Positions 34,360 through 46,449 of a stretch of 64,000 nt of DNA are shown piece after piece. Origin of the DNA: Neolentinus lepideus HHB14362 ss-1. Lineage: Eukaryota > Basidiomycota > Agaricomycetes > Gloeophyllales > Gloeophyllaceae. Each line of letters starts with the position of its first letter. The first letter of the stretch is position 1. The notes beneath the pieces are model-generated. The model saw nothing but the letters and a program-made list of their open reading frames with translations, searched no databases and was not told the origin of the DNA. The stretch is taken from NCBI GenBank assembly GCA_001632425.1, contig KV425554.1, forward strand, positions 814,868 to 878,867, in the 5' to 3' direction. A program made the position numbers and the translations under genes.

Positions 34360-35631
34360 TGTCTTGCGCCCAATATGTTCTCTGTTGTGAAGGGCAGGGG
34401 GTCTCTCTCAAAATACAACTAACTTTCTTCAATTATGGAGTGAGTATTGTTATACCCTTCCCTGCTCGACGTGCACGTAGGTCTCGACATTACTCCTATT
34501 TGTCCTTAGCTGCTAATAGATTAGGTTTAATGGGCATCTGAGGCCGCTTCTAGTAGCTGTAAGATACTACTGTCCAATTATATATTGTACTTAACGTCTA
34601 TCGGTAGACAGTTGTTTACCATATACAGTGACTGCCTCCACGTCTTGGTCATACAGAATTTCCTTATATATACCGTGAGAGTCTCCCACGGGGGAGGGGG
34701 GGGGCCTCGAGAGCCCTTAACGGAATTTGGTAGCATAGGGTCTAAAATTTGCTCTCTGTCCGCCCCTTGTATAAAGCCGCGGGATAAGCATTAGATATCG
34801 ACAGCCGCAGACATCCCATCCCCAGTAGGACAAGTTCTTCGCTGTTATCTAGCCACATGCGATGAACTCAGTTCTGTGGCCGTGGATCTCGGACTCTGAG
34901 GCGTTCAGGACGATTAAGCACAGTCTTCCATACCCTGCTGAGACGTCGAGGAATCGACCGTTACCAGTATGATAAGGAAGAGGAGTCTCCCGTCGTAAAT
35001 GACCAGGAAACTGTCCCGGACGCAGAGAGGGCGATCACGGGATTCCCGCCACGAGTCCACACAAACATAGCCAAATAACTATCGTCTGTTTCTACCTTCG
35101 TGAGGACATCCGTTTCCCGACGTCAAATTTCACATAGCTAGGTTGTTATCTGGATCGATGCCCGACGCAATGCAGGAGGACGGGAGAACGCATCCTGCGT
35201 TGTCGTCGCAGAGATTTGAGCAATTGTGTCAGTATGAAGAAGTAGGAAGACGTACGGAAATACCTGTAGCATAACAATCCAGGGGAATTGGATTGCATTT
35301 GCAGAGTTCATTCCGGAATCACTTGGGGCATATAAGGCTGTCGCAACCTCATCTACACCAGTCGCGTCGGAACTGTCCTCGAATTCCTATGCAGTGTTTG
35401 TCCATAAGATACTACTCAGACTGCATAATGAACTGTTATAGGAAGAATGCATCCCTTCATATCGTATGTAGTCTTTATATCTTTGTATCCTTGATGTTCA
35501 GAATGCCGTGCCACAGAGAGCACTCCTTATATTCATTTTATATCCTACAACAATCAACTGTTATTTACCATTCTCTATCTCTCGTGCGCTATTGCCTTAA
35601 CTATTCGCTCCTTGGATATTTCCGGTGCGCG
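34360..35631. other. Intergenic region between SDR-1 and SDR-2
   Basis: Contains G-rich runs near 34687-34703. A weakly conserved block at about 34860-35100 (TGGATCTCGGACTCTGAGGC, then CATAGCCAAATA) recurs near 37140-37330 and in part near 53430. No gene is assembled. The block may be the trace of a gene copied along with the SDRs. Confidence 0.4.
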
Positions 35632-36894
35632 CTAATAATCAGTACTCCGAGTAACCTCTTTCCACTCCTCCAGCTTGGCTAGCGACCCCAGATAACTCTC
35701 CCCTATAACACCATATGCATCCGAACCCAGCGCCAACTTGCTTGGGATTTGCTTCCCTGCAGCTACACCTTCTCCTCGGACAACTTGGACAACTACTTCA
35801 GCGGCTTTCGCCGGATCGCCAAGTTGTTTCTGGTGTATGCCTGAAGGTACCGCGCGGAAAGTCGTACAGTCATTTATGATAGAAACAAGCTTACAGAGCG
35901 GGTATATTGCTCACCTCGAAGATAAGCGTACCACTTCTCCGCGCTCTCCTTGTATGCAAGTATCCTGTGCTTCAGGGGAGGGGCCTTCGAAGGCTGCACC
36001 AGCTCCGTCCTATACCATCCACAGTTGAAGCAAATCGAGCGGACGTTGAACGGCTCTAGTTCAGCGTTGAGCGCTTCTGATATACCTGACATGAACTATG
36101 TTAGCATTGGAAGTCGGGTTGAACAGTGCGGATACGCACTGATCATGGCGGCTTTCGTAGCGCAGTACACGCCGCAGTTTGGAATATGTCTAGAGAGATT
36201 GAATCAGCCAGAAGACAAAAACGGCAGAACATATCACTCACATATAACTACCGATGCTTCCGATCCATGCCACGGTGCCAGATCGCCTCTCCCGCATGTA
36301 AGGGAGAAACGCTCGAGAGACGTTCAAAGGGCCGAAGAGGTTTGCGCTGGAGTAATGTTAAGTTAAGTTATGGCGGCATAGGATGCACATATACTCGCTG
36401 GAACTGGTTGACGGTATCTTCTGGTCTACGAGAGGCAAGACAAAAAATGGGCATTTCAGACTATTCTTGCATGAAAGAGAGAATATCTAGCGTACGTTAG
36501 ATTTTCCACCGGGCCAGGTGCGTTATATACTCCTTCATGCAACGTTAGTCGAATATATCAAAGCGAGCGCTGAAATTACCGGCATTATTGACGAGCACAT
36601 CCACTCTGCCATAGATCTTCACAGCTTCCGATGCGATGCTCTCCAATTTCTCTAAAGGCGCCGTCACGTCCAGCTCGAGAATAGCAGCACCCAGTTCTTT
36701 CAAGGGAGTCAGTGTATGAATGGAGCGTGCGCGGGCTGTCGCAATGACATGTTCTCCTCTTGACAGGGCAGCTAGGACTAGTTCGCGACCAATACCAGAT
36801 CTGCAGATATAGTTAGCGTCAGTGGACTCAAGGCGGGAGAGGCGCGGTGGACGGACGAGGTTCCAGTGATGAGCCACACAAGTGTGTCAGACAT
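35632..36894 (-). CDS. SDR-2: short-chain dehydrogenase/reductase
   Basis: NAD(P)-dependent oxidoreductase of the classical SDR type. Start ATG 36894 (MSDTLVWLITGTS); the first intron lies inside the cofactor motif TGTSSGIG. Exons then carry ELDVTAPLEKLESIA, VDVLVNNAGN, GPLNVSRAFLPYMRERRSG, the active-site YCATK, GISEALNAELEPFNVRSIC, WYRTELVQPSKAPPLKH and PAKAAEVVVQVVRGEG. It ends EVTRSTDY at stop 35632-35634, a little shorter than SDR-4, which has EDEASPSA after the same position. No lesion seen. It stands head to head with 7TM-B (1.4 kb between starts) and is closest to SDR-4 in the inverted copy of this region. Substrate unknown. Confidence 0.75.
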
Positions 36895-38278
36895 TGTATT
36901 GTAGCCAGTAAATTCCTTGTTATTGAGGAGAGAACAAAGGGAGATGTGGTCGAGTTCGAATATAAATCAATCGGCTTAAGATCACCGATACTGAGTGAGA
37001 GGATCAACATTCATCGGCTTCAAAGTAGCCTCATGACCATCCACTCAATCGGCCTCGATAGGTCCGTCCTCTATTTCGCTCCAAAAGAGTGATTACGAGC
37101 CTAGCTTCGAAGTATTCCACCAGGGCCGCGCCGCCATATGATGGGGTCAGGGACCATGTCCATGGATAGATCTCGGATTCGGAGAGATTCAAGACGCTTT
37201 TGAGGTTTATGACCCACCGGCATGGGAAGAGAAAGGTACTTCCCATGTAAGTACCCAGGCCCAGGAATAGGAACGGATGCAGAGGAGTGTGGCGGTCGGA
37301 AACGCGTTATTTGGCCATGCTTGCGCGAACGTGTATCTTGGTCCCCGGAAACAATATTAGTCTCAATCGCGTCTGACCTATCCTTGTATTGCTATGCTGC
37401 GTAACTTGCTCTTTTTCTGTCTACTCGAACTTTCAGTGCGCCTGTGCGCTGCGGATGGCATGATTTTCGGAACAGGAGTCCCAGTCTAATGTTACAACTT
37501 TTCACTGCTTTGGTCCCACTCTGATAGTTACCTGAGCACTCGGTCGTCAGACGAACTTCGATTAGGCCTACTTGATCATTCATCTTCCGCTTCCACTGCA
37601 ACCTCTGATGACGTCGGATTGCTGTACATCGCGCAAATCTCGCTACTCCACCACTGGCCGAATCCGCTAAGGCCGCCCGAAGTTTCAGCGGACCCTTTCA
37701 ACTGGGAACGTCAGTATCATGCTCAGTCATCCTCCGGAAGCAATGTTCCCTCATGTTCCTGTGCGTGTCCTATATACCATCGCAAGTGGCCGGAACCTCT
37801 TCATTACGGTCACTTGGTAGCTGCCGGTGGGGTTACCTTTGCCAACCCATATAGTACTTCGAATCCCGTTATATCTCCGCCCTTGTGCAACTGGGAGATA
37901 AGAATACTTCCGACCGTATGACTTTCGCATGCGAATGCAATGCACGACTCTGATTAGGTAATTAATTGCGTTCTTGGACGGAGATTGTTTCCTTGACCAC
38001 ATGTTGGAAGCAATCTGTCCATTGCTTTCAAGATACTTTGGCCACCGATCCGCGTCGTGGTTGTACTTAGAGTGATGCAGGGTGATTCTGTGCCATTTTC
38101 GTCCCATTCCAACCAACTGGTGACAGTGCCTCAGTTATTACTAGAAATTGAACCCATCTGTTGATCTCCGAGTCCGCCTTATAGCTAGTATCGGGATGCC
38201 TTCCAGACGACGGTTCTCCTGCACGAACCCTTAGGGTGTCACTGACCCTCTAGCCGGACATCCTACTTGTCGGAGACT
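36895..38278. other. Shared SDR-2/7TM-B intergenic region with conserved block
   Basis: The block at about 37620-38120 has an inverted counterpart at 52560-53060. On the minus strand it can be read as RKWHRITLHHSK, SYGRKYSYLPVAQGRRY and GKGNPTGSYQVTV; the counterpart gives ITLHRSK, PYGREYSYLPVSQGRRY and VAKVNPPATT. The shared reading suggests a decayed third gene or an ultra-short one. The frames do not connect into a full gene in either copy. No family recognised. Confidence 0.45.
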
Positions 38279-39869
38279 ATGGATTCTTCGATAGAGCAGG
38301 TAAGTACTGTATTTCAAGTGATCTTCATGCACCTCTTGACGCTCATTGTGCTTCAGAATTATTTTATTTGTATTATCGTAAGCCTGTTGTGCTCACGAGA
38401 AAGTGTATAGAGGAACACTAATTGTGTTGGTAGGTTGAAGGCATCCTATTCGGTGAGCCATTCCATCACACGGTGGTATTAGTGAAATACACACGAAGCG
38501 CTCTTTCTCAGTCATTTATCTTCTGACCTTCTGCTGGACTCTCGTCGCAACATGTCGACGGGCAATTTACTCCACATTGCACGCACGTCTGGCTGCCGTC
38601 CTAGTCTTCCTATTCCTTGCAACTACTGTCAACTTCATCATCGACGTCTATCTCACCGCCCGCTTCGATCTGTCCGACGCGTTTTACGAAGATACGCTGT
38701 ACGCCTGGCACGAAAAGAATGTCTATAATGCCGTCAATGTTATACATAACGCCATTTTTGGTGTGAGCATGTGCGTTCTTCGTAAACCAAGATCATCTGG
38801 ACTCGGAATTTAATGAAGCAATCGTGTCTCAGCGCGGTCGCAGATGCCCTTCTGGTCCGTGCCTACCAAATGCATGCCGTTCCTTTGCCTTAGAGCTTGA
38901 ACAGATCTGGCGCTTCTATATCTTTTGGGATAGAAAAATCTGGGTCATCGTGTTGCCCGTTGCTGTGCTTCTGCTCGAAATATGTAGGTGTCATGGTCCC
39001 TCTCGTATTTAGGTATTCTAACCTGTTGTCTGCAGCTTTCGGTATCACGGTGATAGTGATAACGGTCCGCATGGATATTATACGGAAGGATACCCCCTGG
39101 ACCGAATCTTTGCCTCAAGCTTATGATCGTCTGTCGTCGACTTTCCTTTGGCTCAACATAGTGTATTATGCGATGACTTTCGTGATCAATTTCTTCCTGT
39201 GCATTGCCATATGTATGTTACCTTATCTCGTGTTGCTGCCGCGCTGATCCTCTGTTGCAGCCTGGAAAATTTGGAGGTTGTTGCGGTCAATCACAGCCCT
39301 CTCCGTCCGGCCGCCGACTAAATATTACCGCTTGGCTCATATTCTGTAAGAGATCCTCCTGGCGTACTGGATGTGGCCCGAATACCTAACCCTTTCCCAA
39401 GTCTAGAGTCCGGGATGATATATTCGGTATTGATCGCACTGAATATGGGTCTATCGCTTTTGCCGTACAACACCTTATTCGGAGTGCGTAACACGTCCAT
39501 TACCCCGAGTACGAATCTGAGCTCATCCGCTGTAGGACCTTATATACATGTTTCTAGACTTGAGCATTGTACGTCCGCATTGCACCACCAACGAGTGACA
39601 GAACTGACAGATAGTAACAGGGATTGGTGCCCACTGTGGTGATCCTGCTCGTCACGCTGGGTAAAACCACGGAATATACCTCCACAGGGTCAACTACGGC
39701 ACTCAACACCGCAATCCGATTCGCACCAGAATCGCATCGAAGTCCAGACAGCGCTCATCCTATAAACATCGAGCTTGAGGTCCTGCGGACGACCGATGCA
39801 GATTTCATGGAGCGTGCAGTGCCTGGCCTGCATAAACCTCCCGAGATAGTGGGTGGGGATAGCATCTGA
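38279..39869 (+). CDS. 7TM-B: seven-transmembrane protein of unknown function
   Basis: Exon 1 encodes MDSSIEQ (38279-38299), followed by NYFICII, VEGILFG and then VIYLLTFCWTLVATCRRA, LAAVLVFLFLATTVNFIID, ARFDLSDAFYEDTLYAW, IWRFYIFWDRK, VIVLPVAVLLLEI, FGITVIVITVRMD, RKDTPWTESLPQ, TFLWLNIVYYAMTFVINFF, ESGMIYSVLIALNMGLSLL and PTVVILLVTLGKTTEY. A soluble tail ends VGGDSI. The hydrophobic segments add up to seven, with an extracellular N terminus likely. Many small exons, all joins in frame. It is the intact parent-like partner of 7TM-D. Receptor, transporter or enzyme roles are all possible; no catalytic motif is visible. Confidence 0.7.
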
Positions 39870-40552
39870 CAAGGAATAAACGATCAGCAATACGTGAGAT
39901 GTGGTATCATTGTGGTTTCGGACTGGATTGAAGGTGGAGGTCGCGCCTTGTGTAGCTTATTATTTATGGCTACTAAGACTTTGTTCCTTCTGCTTTAGCA
40001 TCACGGTAGTAGCAAGGATATCACGTGACAACCGGTGGTAGCATCATAATAGAAGGGAAACTGCATCACCGAGCGCTTAAGCGGTACTTCTCGCATTAAC
40101 AACGTCGCAAATTCAGCGTCGCAACGTCTTTACCAATGCGACCCTCCAGGTTAGTCAGTCCCATGAAAAAGCTGACTAGGCATGCCACGACAAAAAGAAT
40201 ATATAGTATGGATGCTCTATCATATATAATGTAATGTGGTGTAATGGTTAATTCACTTGGTTGCTGTATGGGTGTTTTCGGAAGTACTGGTCGATTCACT
40301 TGCCGCAGAGCAAATGGAGTCTGTGGCTGACCCTCCCAAATAGGCAACCTTTGCATTCTTCCGGGATATGACAAGCATGACGTCACCCACGAAGGATGGT
40401 CAGCGACAGCGTTCCCTCGATCCATGGCGAACACAGAAAAGCCTTAACGTGTTCGCGTTATTCGCGCTGCACCATTACCACCACCTGGTAGTATATATAC
40501 CGACCCTGCATATAATTAACTTGTATCCCAAATATCTCACCCACCTACCACG
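39870..40552. other. 3' flank of 7TM-B and promoter of the next gene
   Basis: The sequence at about 40015-40090 (ACCGAGCGCTTAAGCGGTAC) recurs inverted at 50640-50715, marking the outer limit of the inverted duplication. A TATATATA run near 40491 precedes the gene at 40553. Confidence 0.5.
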
Positions 40553-41554
40553 ATGCGCCCCATCCACATCCTCGTCCCCCTCCGCTCGCTGCACACCTCA
40601 TCCCTGCGCCCATCCACCACCGTAACCCGCGGCGGCCTCGACCCCGCCATCTCCCAAGAGCACGCCACCTCCCCATACAACCGCGCCCCGCAGACGCCGC
40701 AGTCCGCCCAGGTCGCCGCGGGCCTCTCCGCGCGCACCCCCGCGAACGATCACCACCTTGACGCCGCGTCCCCGAACGCGCAGTACAGACCGCGCTCGTT
40801 CGGGCGCGGGGGCGGGAACAGGGAGGGCGTGGGGTTCGTCGAGCAGGTGGGCGGTGCGAGCGTGAGCGCGGATAATTTTTCGGGGGTGGGGTATATGGGG
40901 AACAAGAGGGGGGTGCACACTAGTGCTGCGAGAGGAGGAGGGTCGAGAGTGCACACCAATATAGCGAACCGGTCTCCGAAGGTCGTCCTGTCCATGCACG
41001 TCGGCGCGGACGTGTGCCCGCTGGATGCGGTTGCGAGCCGGAACCAGGCGCAGGTGATGGGTGGGGGGAATAAGGAGCGCGTGGGATTCGTGGAGCAGGT
41101 CGCTAGCAGGTCGAGGTACATGCCGGATGATGAGTACGTGAGGCTGGAGGACGGGCAGGCGAGTGGAGGTTTGATGAAGTGGGAGGGAGCGTCGACGGTG
41201 CTCGGGTCGGTGTTTCAGCGTACTGCGCTGCACTCATCGAGTCAATGGGAGGGCCACGGCAGACGCACCTTTTTCACCTCCGCCCACTCCTCTTCCGCAT
41301 TCGAAACAATACACCGCTCCTCCCCGCATGTAGCCGGCCGGACACAGAAGCAGAAGGACGCGCACCTCGCGCTTGACTCGGGCGGTGCGGAGGAGTACGA
41401 GAAGGCGAAGCTGGCGGGGAGTAGGTTCGGGGAGACGGGGGCGCAGAGGGGGAGTGTGACGGTTGGGGAAGAGGCGCAGAGGGAGGGAAGAGACGGCGAA
41501 GGTGTGAGTGGGGACTTTAGCAATTCGGGGGTGCCGAAGGGAAAGAGTGGATGA
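40553..41554 (+). CDS. Unrecognised 333-residue protein, possibly mitochondrial
   Basis: Single open frame with strong GC3 bias, unlike its intron-rich neighbours. The N terminus MRPIHILVPLRSLHTSS is Arg/Ser-rich and lacks acids, as in mitochondrial presequences. A short phrase repeats: REGVGFVEQVGG near residue 92 and KERVGFVEQVASR near residue 178, each preceded by a GGGN motif. The rest is rich in Gly, Ser, Arg and His and looks disordered. The C terminus is Lys/Glu/Gly-rich. No domain recognised. The opposite strand is also open over much of the span, as expected for GC-rich DNA, but only this strand gives a leader-like start. Confidence 0.6.
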   Translation: MRPIHILVPLRSLHTSSLRPSTTVTRGGLDPAISQEHATSPYNRAPQTPQSAQVAAGLSARTPANDHHLDAASPNAQYRPRSFGRGGGNREGVGFVEQVGGASVSADNFSGVGYMGNKRGVHTSAARGGGSRVHTNIANRSPKVVLSMHVGADVCPLDAVASRNQAQVMGGGNKERVGFVEQVASRSRYMPDDEYVRLEDGQASGGLMKWEGASTVLGSVFQRTALHSSSQWEGHGRRTFFTSAHSSSAFETIHRSSPHVAGRTQKQKDAHLALDSGGAEEYEKAKLAGSRFGETGAQRGSVTVGEEAQREGRDGEGVSGDFSNSGVPKGKSG

Positions 41555-42202
41555 GCGGGATATGTGACAAGAGATGCAAGAGTTCCGATTTTGAAGATTT
41601 GTGTGTTGGATTATGTATAAATAGTAGTGAAACTTGTATGAATATTTTAACATTTGCGTCTTGAGTATACTGTCAAGCAGAGTAAAGGTATCAACGTTAA
41701 TTTGATGGAATCATCATGATACGGGAAAGGAGGATGTGTGCGGGAGTAAGCGCTAACCCCGTGTCGACGCTGATTAATATTGATTTCCGGATTGGGAAGA
41801 AATCACCGTTCGTCTATGTTATTTGATAGCTATGTTCAGCATCTACTATAAAAGCCTTCCTATCACCAAAATTTGAACGTTGAATTTTGGACACTTATAC
41901 TCCTCGATAAACATATAAACACAAGGCTGTTGCAGCGGATATTTAAAGGTATTCGTAGAGGGCAATTTTTAAATTGTCTGAGGTCACGGGGAAAGTGTCA
42001 GTGAGTTTATAAACTTCTAGTCTCACTTTGATCACCAGCTTCGTTAGAAGAGCGCTTTCTAGTTCTGGGACTGTTTCATCCAGCCTCTCAGCGGCATTTG
42101 TACTGCGTTGCGCATAATAACTCGTCCAACTTGAACGTATACCTATGTATAAACTTGTGCACCATCAAAATCCCTCCGTGGGGGGGGGCTCATGGTGACA
42201 CG
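41555..42202. other. Intergenic region between convergent genes
   Basis: AT-rich, no gene. A run of nine G at 42181-42189 lies just beyond the 3' end of 7TM-C. Confidence 0.4.
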
Positions 42203-43792
42203 TCAAACATGTGTATTTCGCGGGTAATATTCGTTCATCGATGATCCATCGGATTTATCCAGAGGCACAGTCTGAGTAACAACACCGGGCTCGAGACGGA
42301 TATCAATCACCGTCGTGACGTCCGGCGGCGCCGCGGCGAACCGAATCTGCGTGTCCAGCGCAGTGCCCATCGTGTACTCCGCTGTCTTCCCCAGCGTAAC
42401 CAAAGTGAGCACCAAAGTTGGCATCAGTCCCTGTCACAGTATCATCATCGTTTCTCAGACCACAGATGCAAAAGGGAGAGAACATAACATACCACGCCCA
42501 TGTTGAGCAGCATGATCGCGAGATCCTGCGTTCGACTGAATAAGCTTATACTTATGTAGATATCATAGAATGAGAGCTCCGCACCGAGACCAAGGTGTTG
42601 TGTGGAACTACCGATGCGGCCAGCGCCGCCACGATCAATATCGAGTAGACAGCTCCTGATTCCAGCCTGTCGTTCCGATCAGCAAGAGGATGCAGGGCGA
42701 GGATAAGTAGTAGATACAAACAGGATATGGGCTATGCGATAATATCTCGTCGGCGCAGCCTGCAGCTCCCGTAACATGCGCCAAATCCTCCACGCTGCCA
42801 TACCGCATACCGAGACTGAGTAGTGCACACGTATCTCGGTGATAAAGCTCACATATTGCTACAGTGAAGAGAATGTTGATGGCAAGGGTTGAGAGGTAGT
42901 ACGCCTTGCTCAGCCACTTCAGGTTCGCCGCCGCGCGGTACCAGCCGGCAGGCAGCGAACCACCCCAGGGGGTCTCCCTGCGCAGCACGTATTTGCGCGC
43001 CTGCGTTGCGGTCAGCGCCACACCAAATGCTAGGCATGGATAATAAGCCTTCCGAGTAGTCTCATATCAGGATGATGCCACGAGACTTACTGATCTCGAG
43101 AACGACTAGGAGAGTAGGGCCCATCGCGACCGCAGGCCTCCGATCGCAGAATACGTAATAGCGCCAGATCTGCGGGTGGTTAGGACGCAAAGTACTTCGC
43201 GGGTCGCTGCGATGCTTCGTACCAGAAGAGCGTCGGCGAGGAACCTGAGTAAGCGTGACTAAGAAAAGGGGTGGAATATATACATATGTATGTGAACGCA
43301 CATGTCGATACCAAATATCCCATCTTTGATACAGTACAGCAAATTATAGACGTTGTTCTCGGCGAGTGCGTAGGGCGTGTCTTCGTAGAATGGGGGAGAG
43401 AGGTGGAACCGCTTCGTGATGTAGACGTCTAGTCCGAAAATGGCGGAAGAGCCGGCGAAGAGGACGGTGAGGATAGCTGCGAGCCATGCGTGTAGTGCAG
43501 AGGAGCGTGCGCGTCGGGAGGTTATGAATAGGCTGGTACAGAAAGATAGAAGGTATATCGCTTATTAATGGGAGACTGCTTTTTAGCAAATGCCTGCTGC
43601 GAAAATTCCGTAGTGCGACTCGTACCGTATGTGGCACCCTCGACCTAGCAAATTCATGAGCTAATTCGGAGAGGGTAAGTATAGAATAGACTTGCATATA
43701 TACAAATAAGATAGTTCTTTCGACGTTTTAAGTACTCAGTTATATATGAAGGATTTTTGATGCCACCGTACCTGCTCAACTGTAAGGCCCAT
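42203..43792 (-). CDS. 7TM-C: seven-transmembrane protein of unknown function
   Basis: Start ATG 43792 encodes MGLTVEQ, spliced to NYLICIY as in copies A and B. Further exons read AIYLLSFCTSLFITSRRA, LAAILTVLFAGSSAIFG, KRFHLSPPFYEDTPYAL, VWRYYVFCDRR, MGPTLLVVLEI, ARKYVLRRETPWGGSLP, LKWLSKAYYLSTLAINIL, AWRIWRMLRELQ, LESGAVYSILIVAALA and MPTLVLTLVTLGKTAEY, then a soluble tail ending YYPRNTHV. All recognised modules are in order and free of stops. It lies head to head with SDR-3 across 2.66 kb. Confidence 0.7.
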
Positions 43793-45721
43793 GCGCGGGC
43801 TGGAACCATCAATCTGGGTTTGATCGGATACGAGAAGGATGACAGGGCAAGTGTTGATTCTGTCATCAGGGTATATATTCAATGTAGATCTCTGAGAAGC
43901 ATGTTATTTGCGACTTGTGCGACATGATGCGTGATGTAGATCGCGGCATGGCGATCGAGCTACGATCATGCAAGCTGTGCATCATTGCACCAGGGGACTG
44001 ATATCACATCAAGTGATAATGATAATTATCCAAGACTGAACAGCCGTGACTGCGGCTCGTTGGGATGTGAAACATGAGTGTATGATCATAGCGATGGGCC
44101 CAGGACAACATAAAACGATGGCAGACGTTGACCAGATTACTGAAGTAGAGAAGCGGAAACCCCTTCTATCGTGCTCATATGAGAATGAGGTTATTCGATG
44201 CAAACCGTGCCTGGAACGGAAGAGTAGACGATAGAATCATAATTCCACTTACCGTTTCCCATAACAATTCTGTCTCGGTGTGGTCACAATTGCTTCGAAA
44301 GTTCCTGCAGTCAGACCAGTACCTCCGATACTGTGACTGTCATAGAAACCGAGAGAACACCACAGTAACCAGTTGATGAGACTTCTGATGGGATTGCAGC
44401 TATGTACAGGCTCAAGTCGAAGATCGGTAGAAGGAATATACTGATCATGAAGCCAGGCATATAAAATGAATTCAGTGCATAGCTAGTCCTATACCCACTG
44501 TGAGAAGTACTGAAGGCATGAAATGCGAGCGACGATTTGACTTTGGATCTCTCTGGAGGCCATGAACGTTAATAGCCGTTCCAGGGCGGAATTTGAAAAT
44601 GACAGGCGAGTTTTATGATCGGGCTGAATATTACTCAGTGCCGTTTCATATCTATCTTCACCATCCCCTAGTATAGATCACTTTGCATGATATCTTGTAC
44701 AAACGGAAAATTGGGGGCGTTACTAATAGAGGTGCAAGATAATGAACCTGGATAATGAGCGGAGTTTGAACCGTAAAAGGCAAGTCCATGTGGCAAGTCG
44801 CATGGCCATCACGCGTGCAATGCCACCAGGCAGGTCACGAAGTCGAAGCTTCGTACATACACTAAGAACACGTATATGAGATGCGTTAATATCTGATGTG
44901 TATATAAGTATGAAATTTCCTTGTGGTGCCATGCAGCTTGAAGGTTGTAAAGGTTGCAATATATTAATTTCTACAAGTCAAGACAGTAATTAGTAAGTCT
45001 TCAGGTCTCACTGCCGCAATGTGAATGGTCATTGGTGAGCTTGGTGTCGGCAGCAGGCTAAATTCTAATATTGTGCTCGGTGCATCTTGAAGTGGATTAT
45101 CTGGCTACATTCATACCACTGACTCTTCTTTTTCTAAAAAGGTCTGCACCATATCCTCATCCGGGCAACAAAACAGAGATCCTGACTGTTTGTGTCCGGC
45201 GTGAATGCTCCGTCACAGTATGCATCCGACAATGAATATGAGAAGGGGTACAGCAATATTAACACATTGTGAGTTGCATGGGAGTCATCGGCCTCTCAAC
45301 TGACTTCAAGCCCTATGGTTGAGTCTTCACGGTGAGATCAAAAGTCTATTTGGTTTTTAATCTCCTAATTTTAATCTGCTATTCAATTTTATCACTCCTA
45401 GAGTGAGTAGCTATGCTCCAAGTGATCACCTCTTACTCAGAGATGATACACCACCCCCTCCTTCTCCGGATGCACCAATGACTGCAGATCTATGAGCAAA
45501 ACAATTTTGATCAAATGGGCAATGCAGCATTTCCAGCCCGAGAGATGGACCAAAGGGCAGCAATAGCATCGCAGGGAAGGCTACGAGGACGGAAATTAAT
45601 GACGGGACTGAGGATGTCACTGCGACTGCATGTCTCGATCAAGCAGCATGAATATGCATTATTTCCGATGGTGTGGCTGTACATACACATGGCAGACATA
45701 TGGTTGGATAAATATTCTTCC

Positions 45722-45756
45722 GATTTTCTTTTTCTTTTTCTTTTTCTTTTTCTTTA
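45722..45756. repeat. (TTTTTC)n microsatellite
   Basis: Pyrimidine-only tandem hexamers, about five units, immediately left of the inverted-repeat element. Confidence 0.8.
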
Positions 45757-45787
45757 TCGAGCCGAAAATTGAAACCACCTCAGCAAT

Positions 45788-46221
45788 ATTACAGCGTTTG
45801 CGGAAAATGATGACGTGCGCCATTTTGAACTTTTTGATTTCCGAAAATCCCTGGCTACAACCGAGGGTTCCTTTCCGGGCAGGAGGCGCGTATGTAAGCA
45901 GGCAGCTCCCACGGTACACTGGAGGCATCGGCTGCGCAGTGGACGAAATCTGCTAGGAAAAAAAATTTCTTTTGTCATCATGGCATATGAATATACAGCA
46001 GTATACATTACAATACAAGCTGCAGGGGTAAAATGAAGTTACAGCAGATTATATCGCCAAAACATGCTTGGAGGAAGGGCGGTCGGGAGTTACCGGGAGG
46101 GCTGCCGGTTACCAGAAGCGGCCTCGGCCCAGCCTCCCGGCTGCGCCACAGGATTTTTGATTTTTCGAAAATTGAAAAGTTGAAAACGGCGCACGTCATC
46201 ATTTTCCGGAAGCGCTGTAAT
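45788..46221. mobile_element. MITE-like element with long terminal inverted repeats
   Basis: ATTACAGCGTTTGCGGAAAA at the left end and TTTTCCGGAAGCGCTGTAAT at the right are near-perfect inverse copies. The match continues inward through ATGATGACGTGCGCC / GGCGCACGTCATCAT to give arms of about 70 bp. The 434-bp interior is non-coding. No clear target-site duplication, so the superfamily is not assigned. Confidence 0.65.
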
Positions 46222-46449
46222 TGGGAGGATATCCAGCGCTAACTTTACGCGTAACATCCGACCTACATCTGTTCGAAAGTCCATTATGATCGACTAGCAA
46301 GTACTCCACGTGTGCTCCATGGCTAGCGGCTTCCATCAATCATACTCGTCAACTATACTAACAGAACGGTGAAAAGTTTGGCTCCTATAAGTTCCTTTCG
46401 TTTTATAACGAGGCACTCGCAGCCCACTATCCTCTGAATCCGCGCTACA

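Larger units (their letters stand above)
43793..46449. other. Shared 7TM-C/SDR-3 intergenic region
   Basis: No gene recognised over 2.6 kb. It contains a (TTTTTC)n microsatellite at about 45722-45756 and a small inverted-repeat element at 45788-46221. The extra length compared with the other two 7TM/SDR spacers is partly due to that element. Confidence 0.45.

Noticed and set aside
34687..34703. G-rich run as a regulatory quadruplex (also nine G at 42181-42189)
   Set aside because: Too short and isolated to support a function; likely simple-sequence variation.
40598..41233. Minus-strand frame of 211 codons opposite the 333-residue gene
   Set aside because: GC-rich coding DNA is often open on the opposite strand; the plus frame has the better start, leader and repeat phrase.
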